Of a stretch of 64,000 nucleotides of DNA, positions 5,785 through 13,761 are shown piece after piece (the first letter of the stretch is position 1; every line of letters begins with the position of its first letter). Made by a program: the position numbers and the translations under genes. This DNA comes from a virus: positions 1 through 64,000 of the IMG/VR virus record IMGVR_UViG_3300023174_000110. The stretch is one strand, 5' to 3'. Under the pieces are notes generated by a model. That model worked only from the letters and a program-made list of their open reading frames with translations, was not told the DNA's origin and did not search any database.

Positions 5785-5976
5785 TTAAGCCAATGCTCCG
5801 TTGAGTTGGCCAACTACATCCAAATAAGCCTCTTCAACTACAACTGGTTGTGCACCGATCGCTATAACTGTTTTGCCTTTCATCTCACCTTGTGGTGCGG
5901 TGAATACGGCATTAACTGCTGTAGGATTGACTGCGATAGGATCTTTGCTTGATGCTTCTGTAAAAGTTAATAACAT
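5785..5976 (-). CDS. Hypothetical 63-aa protein after the sliding clamp
   Basis: The protein starts MLLTFTEASSKDPIAVNP, has a likely beta-strand core (KTVIAIGAQPVVVEEAY) and ends in a short helix. I chose the ATG at 5976 because GGAG lies 9 nt upstream; a longer reading would need a TTG inside the gp45 frame. The pattern of a first strand, then IAVNP, recalls small one-domain beta proteins in T4-like phages, but no function is known to me. It follows gp45 by 4 nt. Confidence 0.7.
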   Translation of the reverse strand: MLLTFTEASSKDPIAVNPTAVNAVFTAPQGEMKGKTVIAIGAQPVVVEEAYLDVVGQLNGALA

Positions 5977-5980
5977 TTTT

Positions 5981-6652
5981 TTATTCTCCAAATTTAGAAT
6001 GTTTTGATTCTGATGCTACCCAATACTGGATTTCTTGTTTAGTATTTTTAAATGAGGCAAGTCCTTTAAATGAAATTTCTACATCATAAGAACCGGCAAT
6101 CATCTTTAAATTCTGAGTCAAGAATACCATTTTAAAACTTTTTCCGTTACCTACTCCAAGTTCAATTGAGTTGGTGTGAGCAGAATTATCTTCAGCATTA
6201 AATGTTGTTAGATTAATTTTGTCGCCCGAGGTTTCAATAGAAACATGGGGTGTTTGTAATACACTTGCTGTTTTTAAAATAGAATCATAATCTTCCGCAC
6301 TTAAAACAAAAGATGCATCGACACTAGGAAGATTTAATTCTTTTTCAGGTGGAACAACAATTTGAGTTTTTTCAGTTTTACGATATTTAACCTTACTGCG
6401 ACCAGATTTAAAAATCACATCAATATCGTTAAAATCAAGTTCTGTATCCTTATATAGTGAATGTACGGATAAGAATTGATTTAAATCGTAAATACAAAAA
6501 TCTTGAGGGAATTCATCCTTCAATGTAGCTTTGGCAAGCACAGATTTAGTGGCAGCCATTGTAGCCAATTTATTGCCTTTTTTAAATTGAATGCCTTGAT
6601 TGATTGTAGAAAAGTTTTTTAATACAGTTAGTGTTTCATTTGATAGCTTCAT
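5981..6652 (-). CDS. 45: Sliding clamp gp45
   Basis: A 223-aa DNA polymerase processivity clamp (T4 gp45: 228 aa). The N-terminus MKLSNETLTVLKNFSTIN and the FPQDFCIYDLNQFLSV segment are typical of gp45. The trimeric ring tethers gp43 polymerase and, in T4, also activates late transcription with gp55 and gp33, so it pairs functionally with the gp55 gene at 13762-14310. Its start overlaps the end of the upstream DUF5664 gene by 17 nt. Confidence 0.95.
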   Translation of the reverse strand: MKLSNETLTVLKNFSTINQGIQFKKGNKLATMAATKSVLAKATLKDEFPQDFCIYDLNQFLSVHSLYKDTELDFNDIDVIFKSGRSKVKYRKTEKTQIVVPPEKELNLPSVDASFVLSAEDYDSILKTASVLQTPHVSIETSGDKINLTTFNAEDNSAHTNSIELGVGNGKSFKMVFLTQNLKMIAGSYDVEISFKGLASFKNTKQEIQYWVASESKHSKFGE

Positions 6653-6956
6653 TTACATCTCCATTATTTAAAGAATACATTATATCATGTTCATACAAAA
6701 ACATCAAGCAGCACATAGCATGTGCCAAATGATGTATACCAGATTCAGGATCTAATTGTTCGCCTTCTTTCCAGGCCCAAGTATGCCTTTGCAGTGCATC
6801 AAAATACCTACGCTTTGAATTGGGTACTTTTTTCCAGTTATCTCTGTCATATTTTTGAGCACCAAATGTTAATACTTTTACTACTTCTTTTAATGCTAAT
6901 GGTGGTAATAAACCATATTCTAGTTTGCCACCATCAAATTTACGACCTGCTTCCAT
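6636..6956 (-). CDS. dATP/dGTP pyrophosphohydrolase-like (DUF5664) protein
   Basis: A 106-aa all-helical MazG-like fold. The signature blocks KFDGGKLEYGLLPPLAL, VLTFGAQKYDRDNWKK, YFDALQRHTWAW and HHLAHAMCCLMFLYE match DUF5664, annotated as dATP/dGTP diphosphohydrolase. It should cleave a (d)NTP to dNMP plus pyrophosphate. In phages this family can tune nucleotide pools or support base replacement, but I see no companion base-modification gene here. It overlaps gp45 downstream and is coupled to the glycosyltransferase upstream (TAATG). Confidence 0.82.
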   Translation of the reverse strand: MEAGRKFDGGKLEYGLLPPLALKEVVKVLTFGAQKYDRDNWKKVPNSKRRYFDALQRHTWAWKEGEQLDPESGIHHLAHAMCCLMFLYEHDIMYSLNNGDVNEAIK

Positions 6957-7753
6957 TACATTTCACCGACATAATTAGCAACAGCAGGCATATCTCCTTG
7001 GAAATGATATGTACCGATGTGTGAAGTTTTCATCCAAGGACACAACCAGATTTTACCACCAATATTTCTCCACCATTGACAGAACATATAATCTTCTGAT
7101 AGGTAACGCTCAGAGTCTTTATCAATTACAGTATCAAAATAAGCATGAATATAACGAGTACCATCAAAATGTGCTTGGCCAACATGGTCGGGACGATATT
7201 TAAGGTGTGGATAAGCTGCAGCAAATTTAGGAAACACTTCACGTTTTACCATCATAAATCCTGTACCAATTTCCATAACTTCTAAAGGTTCTGTTACAGA
7301 AAATTGTTGTGTACCTTTAACTGGATTGAATACATAGTCACCAGTAAGTTTATCTAAAATGCCAGCATCCATTTGAGGATTCATTTCTAGTGCTCGTTTA
7401 ATAGAACGCCATTTAATTGCTTTCTTAGGATAAGGACCACCGGCAACATCTTTGTCTAAGGCTAAAAGAGCCAAAACATCACGAGCTTCAAAGTGAATAT
7501 CGGAATCGATAAACAACATATGAGTACAATCCGAACGATTAAGAAACTCATCAACGAGATAATTACGAGCTCTAGTAATCAAAGATTCATTAAACAAGAA
7601 TGAAAATTTCGCCTGTACGCCATATTGAAAACATAAACCTTGTAAATCAAGACAAGCTTTCATGTATAGGCCGTGGTTAACTCCGCCATACATTGGTGTA
7701 GCAATGAACAAGCTTTTCTTTTGTAAATCTTCTTTTTTTATTGAAATTTCCAT
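6956..7753 (-). CDS. GT-A fold glycosyltransferase-like protein
   Basis: A 265-aa protein with the LFIATPMYGG start strand, a helix-strand alternation, and FIDSDIHF (a DxD-type nucleotide-sugar/metal site, about residues 98-105), then AGGPYPKK and a GTGFMMVKR block typical of phage glycosyltransferases. It may modify phage DNA or a surface glycan; the acceptor is unknown. GGAG precedes the ATG. The gene begins just after the terminator of the HTH gene, so it needs its own promoter; ATTATA at 7766-7771 is a weak -10 candidate. Confidence 0.75.
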   Translation of the reverse strand: MEISIKKEDLQKKSLFIATPMYGGVNHGLYMKACLDLQGLCFQYGVQAKFSFLFNESLITRARNYLVDEFLNRSDCTHMLFIDSDIHFEARDVLALLALDKDVAGGPYPKKAIKWRSIKRALEMNPQMDAGILDKLTGDYVFNPVKGTQQFSVTEPLEVMEIGTGFMMVKREVFPKFAAAYPHLKYRPDHVGQAHFDGTRYIHAYFDTVIDKDSERYLSEDYMFCQWWRNIGGKIWLCPWMKTSHIGTYHFQGDMPAVANYVGEM

Positions 7754-7770
7754 TTTTACTCCATGATTAT

Positions 7771-7805
7771 AAAAAAAAGGAAAATCGTTTTAACAACGAC
7801 TTTCC
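7771..7805 (-). terminator. Rho-independent terminator of the HTH gene
   Basis: On the minus strand: an 11-bp stem (GGAAAGTCGTT with AACGATTTTCC, one G-U pair), a 5-nt loop and eight T residues. It lies 12 nt after the HTH gene stop and insulates it from the gp45 operon. Confidence 0.9.
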
Positions 7806-7817
7806 CGATAAAACAGA

Positions 7818-8090
7818 TTAAGCAGTAAAGCTGTAACCTGCGCTGAGAGCAGCACGAACCATAGATTTGGTTGGTTTGCCCATGCGATATGCTTTAACTT
7901 TGGTACCATCACTACGCTTAACGGTGTTGGTGTAAATGCAATGTCCTTCTTGACGCAATTCGTCAATGCGGGCAGATACGTTTTGAATGCCGAAACGAGC
8001 ACGAGCCTGTGCTGTGGTTAAAGTGTTGTAACCTTCGGATTTGCTTAGGTAATTTACGATCTTTTGTTTAGCGGATAATTGCTTTTTCAT
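7818..8090 (-). CDS. Small winged-helix/HTH DNA-binding protein
   Basis: A 90-aa basic protein. LSAKQKIVNYLSK, then LTTAQARARFGIQNVSARIDELRQEG is a helix-turn-helix with wing (IYTNTVKRSDGTKVKAYRMG). I used the ATG at 8090 (MKKQLSAK) because GGAG lies 8 nt upstream; the frame extends 18 codons further without support. It is a one-gene unit with its own strong promoter and terminator, a layout fitting an abundantly made early regulator or DNA-binding protein. Confidence 0.8.
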   Translation of the reverse strand: MKKQLSAKQKIVNYLSKSEGYNTLTTAQARARFGIQNVSARIDELRQEGHCIYTNTVKRSDGTKVKAYRMGKPTKSMVRAALSAGYSFTA

Positions 8091-8144
8091 AATAAAACTC
8101 CATAGTAAGTTAATAAAATAACCTTGCGTATTGCAAGTTCTCAC

Positions 8145-8174
8145 ATCATAACATTATATAGGTGCGTCTGTCAA
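8145..8174 (-). promoter_or_regulatory. Extended -10 promoter of the HTH gene
   Basis: TTGACA (8169-8174), 18 nt, TATGAT (8145-8150), with TGT before the -10. The spacer shares ACC-TATATAATGTTAT with the tRNA promoter at 890-918, so the two look like copies of one promoter cassette. Confidence 0.75.
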
Positions 8175-8193
8175 GTATAATAATGGTATATTT

Positions 8194-9519
8194 TTATCTG
8201 CCAACTTGTGGCAAATACTTTGCCTTGGTTTCTTCCCAAGAAAGGTAAATAAGGTCATCATAAAAGAGTGATTCATATGAAACATTATTTTTCTTTTGTA
8301 ATTGCCTAATTCTACCTTTGGCATATTTGGTTTTCCAAATATTTGCCAATGTTTCTTCACTGGTATCAAATGACTTTACCAGAGATTCATCCGTAATTTC
8401 TTTACGGAGAAATTCGTTTGTATTATTATACAGCGGACTAAAATAGATACCACGTTGGTGTTCTGTACGAATTAATTCTTTAGGAATATTAAGTTTTGAA
8501 TAGGCAAAATTCAAAGAACGATTTTTATGATCTCGTTTGAGTGGAAGTCCTTGAGGATTTTTGGCGTCCCACCATTCAAAATATTTTTTGGTGTGGTTCT
8601 TTTTAATCCAGTCAAATACCATTTTTTTAGTTTCTCTAGTTGGTTCAAAAGCAACCGAGCCTGAAGAAAATCCCATTGCCTTCCAATGTTCAAGTCCGTC
8701 ATATTGTGATAATCCACCAGCTTTAGTTTTTCCATAAAGACTAGTTGTGGTAACTCCGACCAAAGTGTCACCATATCTTTCTTTCCAATCTTTTTGAACG
8801 GTATCAGATAGGCACATCAAAGCTAGTAATTTACCACCCATATAATTATAGCCAAGCGGTTGTAATGGAACAATTGTAGAACCAATTGCCGTATGGTTAA
8901 TCATGTTTTGTTTTGTTTTGACATCTCTTGGCCAACCGATTGCATTATCTCTTGGAGTCAAGTCCAGAAAGTCTGACGAGATACAGATGACACCAAGATA
9001 TTTTTTGGTAACTTTATCTTGTAAAATATAATACAGATTACGACCAATGTTACTATTATTTTTCATTGTAGAAGAAAAAGTACGAATGGCATTCCAAGTT
9101 TCAACTCCAGTACCATTGGAAAGAATCATAACGGGTTCTAATTTTTCATAATCATCAGAAGATTCTGGTACCCAAAAGTTTTCTTTAACTTCTTTAATTA
9201 GTTCTTCTTGTTTTTTATCAATTATTTGTATTTCAATACCATCTGACATAGTTGATACTTCATGTACTGGATATCTTTCTTTGATTTCACACCATTTTTG
9301 GTATAATGTATATTCACGAACATCCATATCCGAAGCATATCTTAAATCGGAGATTAAAGTTTCTTTTAAAGTAAGGTCATCAATATGTTCAAAAGATTCT
9401 ATAGGATTTTGTTTTTGCCAAGCTTCCCATTGTTCTTCAGGTGTTCCAATTTCTTTAGTTGAAACAACAACTTCTTCATCACCCCATAATGTACTTATGG
9501 TATCAATCTTTTTTGCCAT
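8194..9519 (-). CDS. DruA-like (DUF4338) protein
   Basis: A 441-aa protein whose central part matches the DUF4338/DruA pattern: YLGVICISSDFL, then a RDNAIGWPRD block, a basic NHTAIGSTIVPLQPLGYN segment, GGKLLALMCLSDTVQKDW, ERYGDTLVGVTTTSLYGK and the LEHWKAMGFSSG end block. DruA belongs to the Druantia anti-phage defence system, and stand-alone homologues occur on mobile DNA. Here it is the last gene of the gp47-gp46-HO-def operon, its start coupled to the def stop. No other Druantia gene is present. Role in the phage unknown; nucleic-acid processing is a fair guess. Confidence 0.7.
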   Translation of the reverse strand: MAKKIDTISTLWGDEEVVVSTKEIGTPEEQWEAWQKQNPIESFEHIDDLTLKETLISDLRYASDMDVREYTLYQKWCEIKERYPVHEVSTMSDGIEIQIIDKKQEELIKEVKENFWVPESSDDYEKLEPVMILSNGTGVETWNAIRTFSSTMKNNSNIGRNLYYILQDKVTKKYLGVICISSDFLDLTPRDNAIGWPRDVKTKQNMINHTAIGSTIVPLQPLGYNYMGGKLLALMCLSDTVQKDWKERYGDTLVGVTTTSLYGKTKAGGLSQYDGLEHWKAMGFSSGSVAFEPTRETKKMVFDWIKKNHTKKYFEWWDAKNPQGLPLKRDHKNRSLNFAYSKLNIPKELIRTEHQRGIYFSPLYNNTNEFLRKEITDESLVKSFDTSEETLANIWKTKYAKGRIRQLQKKNNVSYESLFYDDLIYLSWEETKAKYLPQVGR

Positions 9520-10091
9520 TATTTAAGTTTTAATTTCTTCATTAATTTATTTCGTTTTTGCATTCCAGATTGCAATGCCATTGGTTTAGTTTTACTAGTA
9601 TAAACTATTCCATTCATGTGGTCAAGCTCATGTTGAAAACAACGAGCAGATATGCCAGAAAAGGTGGCACCTTTCCATTCTCCATTAAAATCTTGGTATC
9701 GAACTCCTATTTCAGCCGGTCTGGTAATTCTTAAACCTAATAAAGGAAAAGAAAGGCATCCTTCTATCATATGGCTTTCTTCTTTTGAAGAATTAATTAT
9801 TTCTGGATTAAAAAATGCCACGTAATCATCATCGGTACCCATAACAAATACTCGATACCTAAAACCACATTGGTTTGCTGATAAACCATAACCACGATTG
9901 TGTTTGCATGTTTCAACAAGGGTGGATGCAAATAAGCTAGGATTAACTGGTGGATTGTTAAAATTAAATTCTGGCATTACCTCATTTAAAATAGGATCTG
10001 TTTCTGCCACCAATTTAAAAATATTAATTTGTTTTTTAGGTTCAGAAACTTTTACTGCATCTTCTGTGTTAAATGTGATTATATCACTCAT
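9519..10091 (-). CDS. def: Peptide deformylase
   Basis: A 190-aa metalloenzyme with all three PDF motifs: GYGLSANQ (Q74; family GxGxAAxQ), EGCLS (C112) and HELDH (H154, E155, H158). It removes the N-formyl group from nascent proteins. An N-terminal extension of about 30 residues precedes the catalytic core. Phage deformylases are known in T4-like cyanophages. The start overlaps the heme oxygenase stop by 8 nt, and its stop overlaps the DruA-like start. Confidence 0.95.
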   Translation of the reverse strand: MSDIITFNTEDAVKVSEPKKQINIFKLVAETDPILNEVMPEFNFNNPPVNPSLFASTLVETCKHNRGYGLSANQCGFRYRVFVMGTDDDYVAFFNPEIINSSKEESHMIEGCLSFPLLGLRITRPAEIGVRYQDFNGEWKGATFSGISARCFQHELDHMNGIVYTSKTKPMALQSGMQKRNKLMKKLKLK

Positions 10092-10632
10092 TTATTTTCT
10101 CCTGTAATTCATCAAATATTCCCATGGACAATTCAAATCCGAGCAAAGCTTCTTCAACTAACTCTGTGGATAATTTAGCATCTAATGCTTTGATTAATGC
10201 GGGCCTATCTTCAAACTGATATGCTTTGCCAGAACCAGGTACTCTTTTTGCAATAATCTTTCCGCCATATAAATCGCCCATGTGTCTAACATAGACATGT
10301 GCCAACAAAAGGTGTCTTTTTTCTGGTGTGTAAAACAATTCTTCTATGTGTTTACGGTACTTTTGTGTGCTTTCGTATTTGTTGGTTGGATAACCAGAAT
10401 GTAATTCAGACAAATCCTGTAGAATATAATTAGACCTTTTTATGTCCGGTAAATCTTGAATTAAACCAGCCAATTCTGCATAATATTCCAAAATAGCATA
10501 AACAGGAAACATCTGTTGTAGATACATTACATAATGTGTTTCTGTAATTGTTCCACCAAGAAGATATTGAACGAAAGGTTTAGATTCCGCTTCTCGATGT
10601 TTTGCATTAGTATATTCTCTCAACACACTCAT
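10084..10632 (-). CDS. ho: Heme oxygenase
   Basis: A 182-aa helical protein matching the HO-1 family: TNAKHREAES with proximal heme ligand H12, and the distal-helix signature GDLYGGKIIAKR (G119-R130; canonical GDLSGGQ). It should cleave heme to biliverdin, CO and Fe2+. Cyanophages carry ho1 with pebS or pcyA to make bilins; none of those is in this window, so iron release or heme catabolism is the alternative. It overlaps gp46 upstream by 4 nt and def downstream by 8 nt, so it is cotranscribed with recombination genes. Confidence 0.9.
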   Translation of the reverse strand: MSVLREYTNAKHREAESKPFVQYLLGGTITETHYVMYLQQMFPVYAILEYYAELAGLIQDLPDIKRSNYILQDLSELHSGYPTNKYESTQKYRKHIEELFYTPEKRHLLLAHVYVRHMGDLYGGKIIAKRVPGSGKAYQFEDRPALIKALDAKLSTELVEEALLGFELSMGIFDELQEKINE

Positions 10633-12344
10633 TTCGCCACCTGACTAAAATTATTTTTCTTTTCAAATTTAATAATCGACCTGAATTTATCAAATAACTG
10701 GTCGCCTTTGTGGGATATAACAAATACATTGGTGTCAGTTCCCATGTCATGAATTAATTTTAAAAATTCTTCCGTGCCAACACCATCTAAAGAAGAATCA
10801 AATACCTCATCAAGAATCAATAGATTGGTATTAGTACTGTTTTTTAACTTGGCAATCTGTCGCCATGTAAATAACAATGCCAAGTCAATACGCATTTTTT
10901 CACCTTCTGAAAAATTGGCATAACTAAACTCATCACGGTGCCTTGATTTGATTGTTTCTTCAAATGATTCATTGATATTAAAGTTTACAAAAAAATCCAT
11001 GGCTGTCAAATACTTATTAATTAATTTATTCATAATAGGCAAGTATTGTTTAATAATTTTGGTTTTAATACCAGTATCTTTTAATAGTGCTCCAGCGAAT
11101 TCATAATATTGTTTATCAATCGACAATTGTTCTTGAGTTGAAATTAAACCTTTAAGTTCTTCACGCAACTCTTTTAATTTAGCATTTTCTTCTTCCAACG
11201 AATCTTTTTTGGAAGATAGTTCTGTAATTTCTTTTTCTACTTTAGTAATATACGAAAGAACGGCTGTTATAGTAGAATTGTGTTTGACGATTTCATTATT
11301 GTGTGCCGTAATATGTTGAAGTGTTTTTTGTATTTTTTCTATTCTATCATTTGTTTCAGAAATTTGTTTTTCAATATCTTCTAACGCTGTATTAACTTGG
11401 CTTTTTGTTTCACTTAATGTAACAATTTGTTGAGTTTTAAATTCATGTTCAATACCTTGTTTACAAGTAGGACAATTATCATGGTCATGATAAAATACCA
11501 CATCCTTTTCAAGTTTTTTTAAACGAGATTCTAATTTAGATTCGTATTGAACCAACTTGGCACTTTTCTTTTGCATAGCCATTTGATCAGCAATCTTACT
11601 TTGTAACACATTAATGTGTTTTTGTATTAGAGCCACGTCTTTATTAAGTTGATCTATTTGTGCATTACTGGTGGCCACTTCTGTTTTTTTCTTCTCAATT
11701 TCGGCATCATTGTGTTTCTTATGTTCTTCAATATTTTGTTTTTGAAAATTGATTCTTTCGGATGTCAAATCCATTTGATGTTTATTTTTTACCGTTTCAT
11801 CTTTAATTGCTGTCATTTTTTCTTTAACAATTGTATTCATTGATGAAAAGATTTGAATGTCCAATAAATCCTCAATGATAGCTCGCCTATCAGCTGGAGA
11901 TAGTTGCATAAAAGGAACAAACGAAGCCGAACCTAAAATCACCACTTGTGTGAATGATTTATAGTTTATTTTAAGAATAAACTTTTCTAGATGTTCTTGA
12001 TAATCTTTTGCTTTAGCATCTTGATCAACAAGATTACCATTACAATAGATTTCAAACATGTTAGGTTTAATACCACGAATAACCTTATACATTTTTTTAC
12101 CAATTGTAAATTCAATCTCCACAAGACAATCAGCTTGATTGATGGAGTTTAGTAATTGTGGTTTGTTGATTTTACGAAATGGTTTACCAAAAAGGCCAAA
12201 ACATAACGCATCTAAGATGGTTGATTTGCCGGCACCATTATTGCCAATAATGAGTGTGTTTGGTGATTTGGTTAGATGAATCTCAGTAAAATTGGCGCCT
12301 GTTGAAAGAAAATTCTTCCAACGGACTTTTTCAAATATAATCAT
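10629..12344 (-). CDS. 46: Recombination endonuclease subunit gp46 (SbcC/Rad50-like)
   Basis: A 571-aa SMC-like ATPase. Walker A GNNGAGKST at residues 34-42, long coiled-coil arms, a zinc-hook CPTC motif in the middle (NCPTCKQG), and a C-terminal ABC signature NFSEGEKMRID with Walker B LLILDEVFD. With gp47 it resects DNA ends for recombination-dependent replication and degrades host DNA. It overlaps gp47 by 4 nt. Length is close to T4 gp46 (560 aa). Confidence 0.96.
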   Translation of the reverse strand: MIIFEKVRWKNFLSTGANFTEIHLTKSPNTLIIGNNGAGKSTILDALCFGLFGKPFRKINKPQLLNSINQADCLVEIEFTIGKKMYKVIRGIKPNMFEIYCNGNLVDQDAKAKDYQEHLEKFILKINYKSFTQVVILGSASFVPFMQLSPADRRAIIEDLLDIQIFSSMNTIVKEKMTAIKDETVKNKHQMDLTSERINFQKQNIEEHKKHNDAEIEKKKTEVATSNAQIDQLNKDVALIQKHINVLQSKIADQMAMQKKSAKLVQYESKLESRLKKLEKDVVFYHDHDNCPTCKQGIEHEFKTQQIVTLSETKSQVNTALEDIEKQISETNDRIEKIQKTLQHITAHNNEIVKHNSTITAVLSYITKVEKEITELSSKKDSLEEENAKLKELREELKGLISTQEQLSIDKQYYEFAGALLKDTGIKTKIIKQYLPIMNKLINKYLTAMDFFVNFNINESFEETIKSRHRDEFSYANFSEGEKMRIDLALLFTWRQIAKLKNSTNTNLLILDEVFDSSLDGVGTEEFLKLIHDMGTDTNVFVISHKGDQLFDKFRSIIKFEKKNNFSQVAK

Positions 12345-13456
12345 GCCTGTTCAGTATTCAATGCCTCAACGTATAGTTCTTTTAATACATTTTTAAGGCG
12401 GCCATTGTCAATGTGTTCTTCTTGGATATTATCCACGTATTTGTTAATAATAGTTAAAGTATCTTCCGCTTGGTCAACCATATCATCTTCTAAGCCTTCT
12501 GTCAAGTCTGTAAAGTCCTCGGCAATGGTAATATCAACAGGATTAACTTGATATAATTTTTCCATAAACTTATCAAACAAATAGGGGTTGGTTTTATTCA
12601 ATACAACAACTTTTACATAAGTATTGGTAAACTTGCTAACATCTTTATTGGTAATCTCAGTAATTGATTCTTCCTTGTCATCATAAACGATTCTATGAAA
12701 CATTACATTAGGATTTTTTATAAAAACAAGATTGCGTGTAGCAAGATCAAAAATGTGAAAGCCTCTAGGGTCATTATAATCTTGCCAAGTAAGTTCATAC
12801 GGGTTTCCAAGATAATGTATACCGTCAGCTGAACTCCTATGATGATAGTGACCACTAAAAGTAAAATCGAAGCGTCTAAATAATTCACGACTTAATCCTT
12901 CTTGACTTGGCATACCACGATACATAGCAAATCCTTGAATCTCAAAGTGTCCCATGCAAATATCAGCAGATGTATTTTGTAACTCTGCTAAACTGTTATT
13001 GTAATTTTCTGGACAAATCCATGGCATCATACAGATATCGTAATTTGTATCCTCATATTTTAAATGGATTGTTTGTGGAGAAGATATAACATTGATATTA
13101 CTGTATTCTTGCAACAATAAATCAACTGAATTTACTTCATTGGTATTTTTAAAATAAGTGTCGTGATTACCAGCCAACATATGCACTTGAATGTTTTTGT
13201 CATACAATTTATCAAAAAACATTTCTCTAGTGCGTTTTAAAGTATAAAAATTTACATACTTTCTACGATCAAAAGTATCACCTAAAATGAGAACAGTATT
13301 AATCCCATGTTCTTCAAGAGCTGGAAAGAAAGTACCAGAATAGAATTTCTCATAATAATCTAAGAAATGTATTGAATCATTACGGGCACCAAAGTGTTGG
13401 TCAGTAATGATGGCAACTTTAGTTGCGGCCTGGTTTTCTGTGGTCAATGTCATCAT
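12341..13456 (-). CDS. 47: Recombination endonuclease subunit gp47 (SbcD/Mre11-like)
   Basis: A 371-aa metallophosphoesterase nuclease. Motifs in order: ITDQHFGARND, LGDTFDRR, LAGNHDTYF, MGHFEIQ and SGHYHHR, supplying the two-metal site. It is slightly longer than T4 gp47 (339 aa). It works with gp46. The ATG lies inside the end of the 52-aa ORF, an overlap of 38 nt, so translation of that small ORF may reach the gp47 start. Confidence 0.96.
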   Translation of the reverse strand: MMTLTTENQAATKVAIITDQHFGARNDSIHFLDYYEKFYSGTFFPALEEHGINTVLILGDTFDRRKYVNFYTLKRTREMFFDKLYDKNIQVHMLAGNHDTYFKNTNEVNSVDLLLQEYSNINVISSPQTIHLKYEDTNYDICMMPWICPENYNNSLAELQNTSADICMGHFEIQGFAMYRGMPSQEGLSRELFRRFDFTFSGHYHHRSSADGIHYLGNPYELTWQDYNDPRGFHIFDLATRNLVFIKNPNVMFHRIVYDDKEESITEITNKDVSKFTNTYVKVVVLNKTNPYLFDKFMEKLYQVNPVDITIAEDFTDLTEGLEDDMVDQAEDTLTIINKYVDNIQEEHIDNGRLKNVLKELYVEALNTEQA

Positions 13457-13577
13457 AATATTTAATCTCTAATATAGAACCAACTGGCTGTTTGATACCA
13501 AAAACTGCGGCATCTTCAAACTTATCAAATTCTTTTGTTATAATATAATCTTCTAATAGATATGTCACTTTATACAT
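13419..13577 (-). CDS. Hypothetical 52-aa MYKVTY-type protein
   Basis: MYKVTYLLEDYIITKEFDKF and on to EIKYYDD, then a short tail reading through the gp47 start region. AGGAGAAT lies 7 nt before the ATG. It shares MYKVTY, an F..F/HR core and an EIK-YDD end with the 55-aa ORF next to it, so the pair is a tandem duplication. Function unknown; size fits an early regulatory or anti-host factor. Confidence 0.6.
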   Translation of the reverse strand: MYKVTYLLEDYIITKEFDKFEDAAVFGIKQPVGSILEIKYYDDIDHRKPGRN

Positions 13578-13589
13578 TATATAATTCTC

Positions 13590-13757
13590 CTAAAGTGTAG
13601 GTGTGTTAGGATCATTTTCGTCATAGAATTTAATTTCAAATAAACACTCTTTGTCCATTTTTTTAGAAAAATCCAGTGACTCTCTATGAGTTTTAAACCA
13701 TTTAAAAAGTAAAACATCTTTTTTATCCAAAGATGGATAATATGTAACTTTGTACAT
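13590..13757 (-). CDS. Hypothetical 55-aa MYKVTY-type protein
   Basis: MYKVTYYPSLDKKDVLLFKW, a HRESLDFSKKM segment and the end EIKFYDENDPN-TPTL. GAGG lies 9 nt before the ATG, and the ORF begins 4 nt after the gp55 stop. It is a paralogue of the adjacent 52-aa ORF. Together they fill what would otherwise be a 300-nt gap between gp55 and gp47. Family not recognised. Confidence 0.6.
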   Translation of the reverse strand: MYKVTYYPSLDKKDVLLFKWFKTHRESLDFSKKMDKECLFEIKFYDENDPNTPTL

Positions 13758-13761
13758 TATA

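Noticed and set aside
8194-9519. A complete Druantia defence system
   Set aside because: Only the DruA-like gene is present; flanks are phage core genes with no helicase DruE or other Druantia genes.
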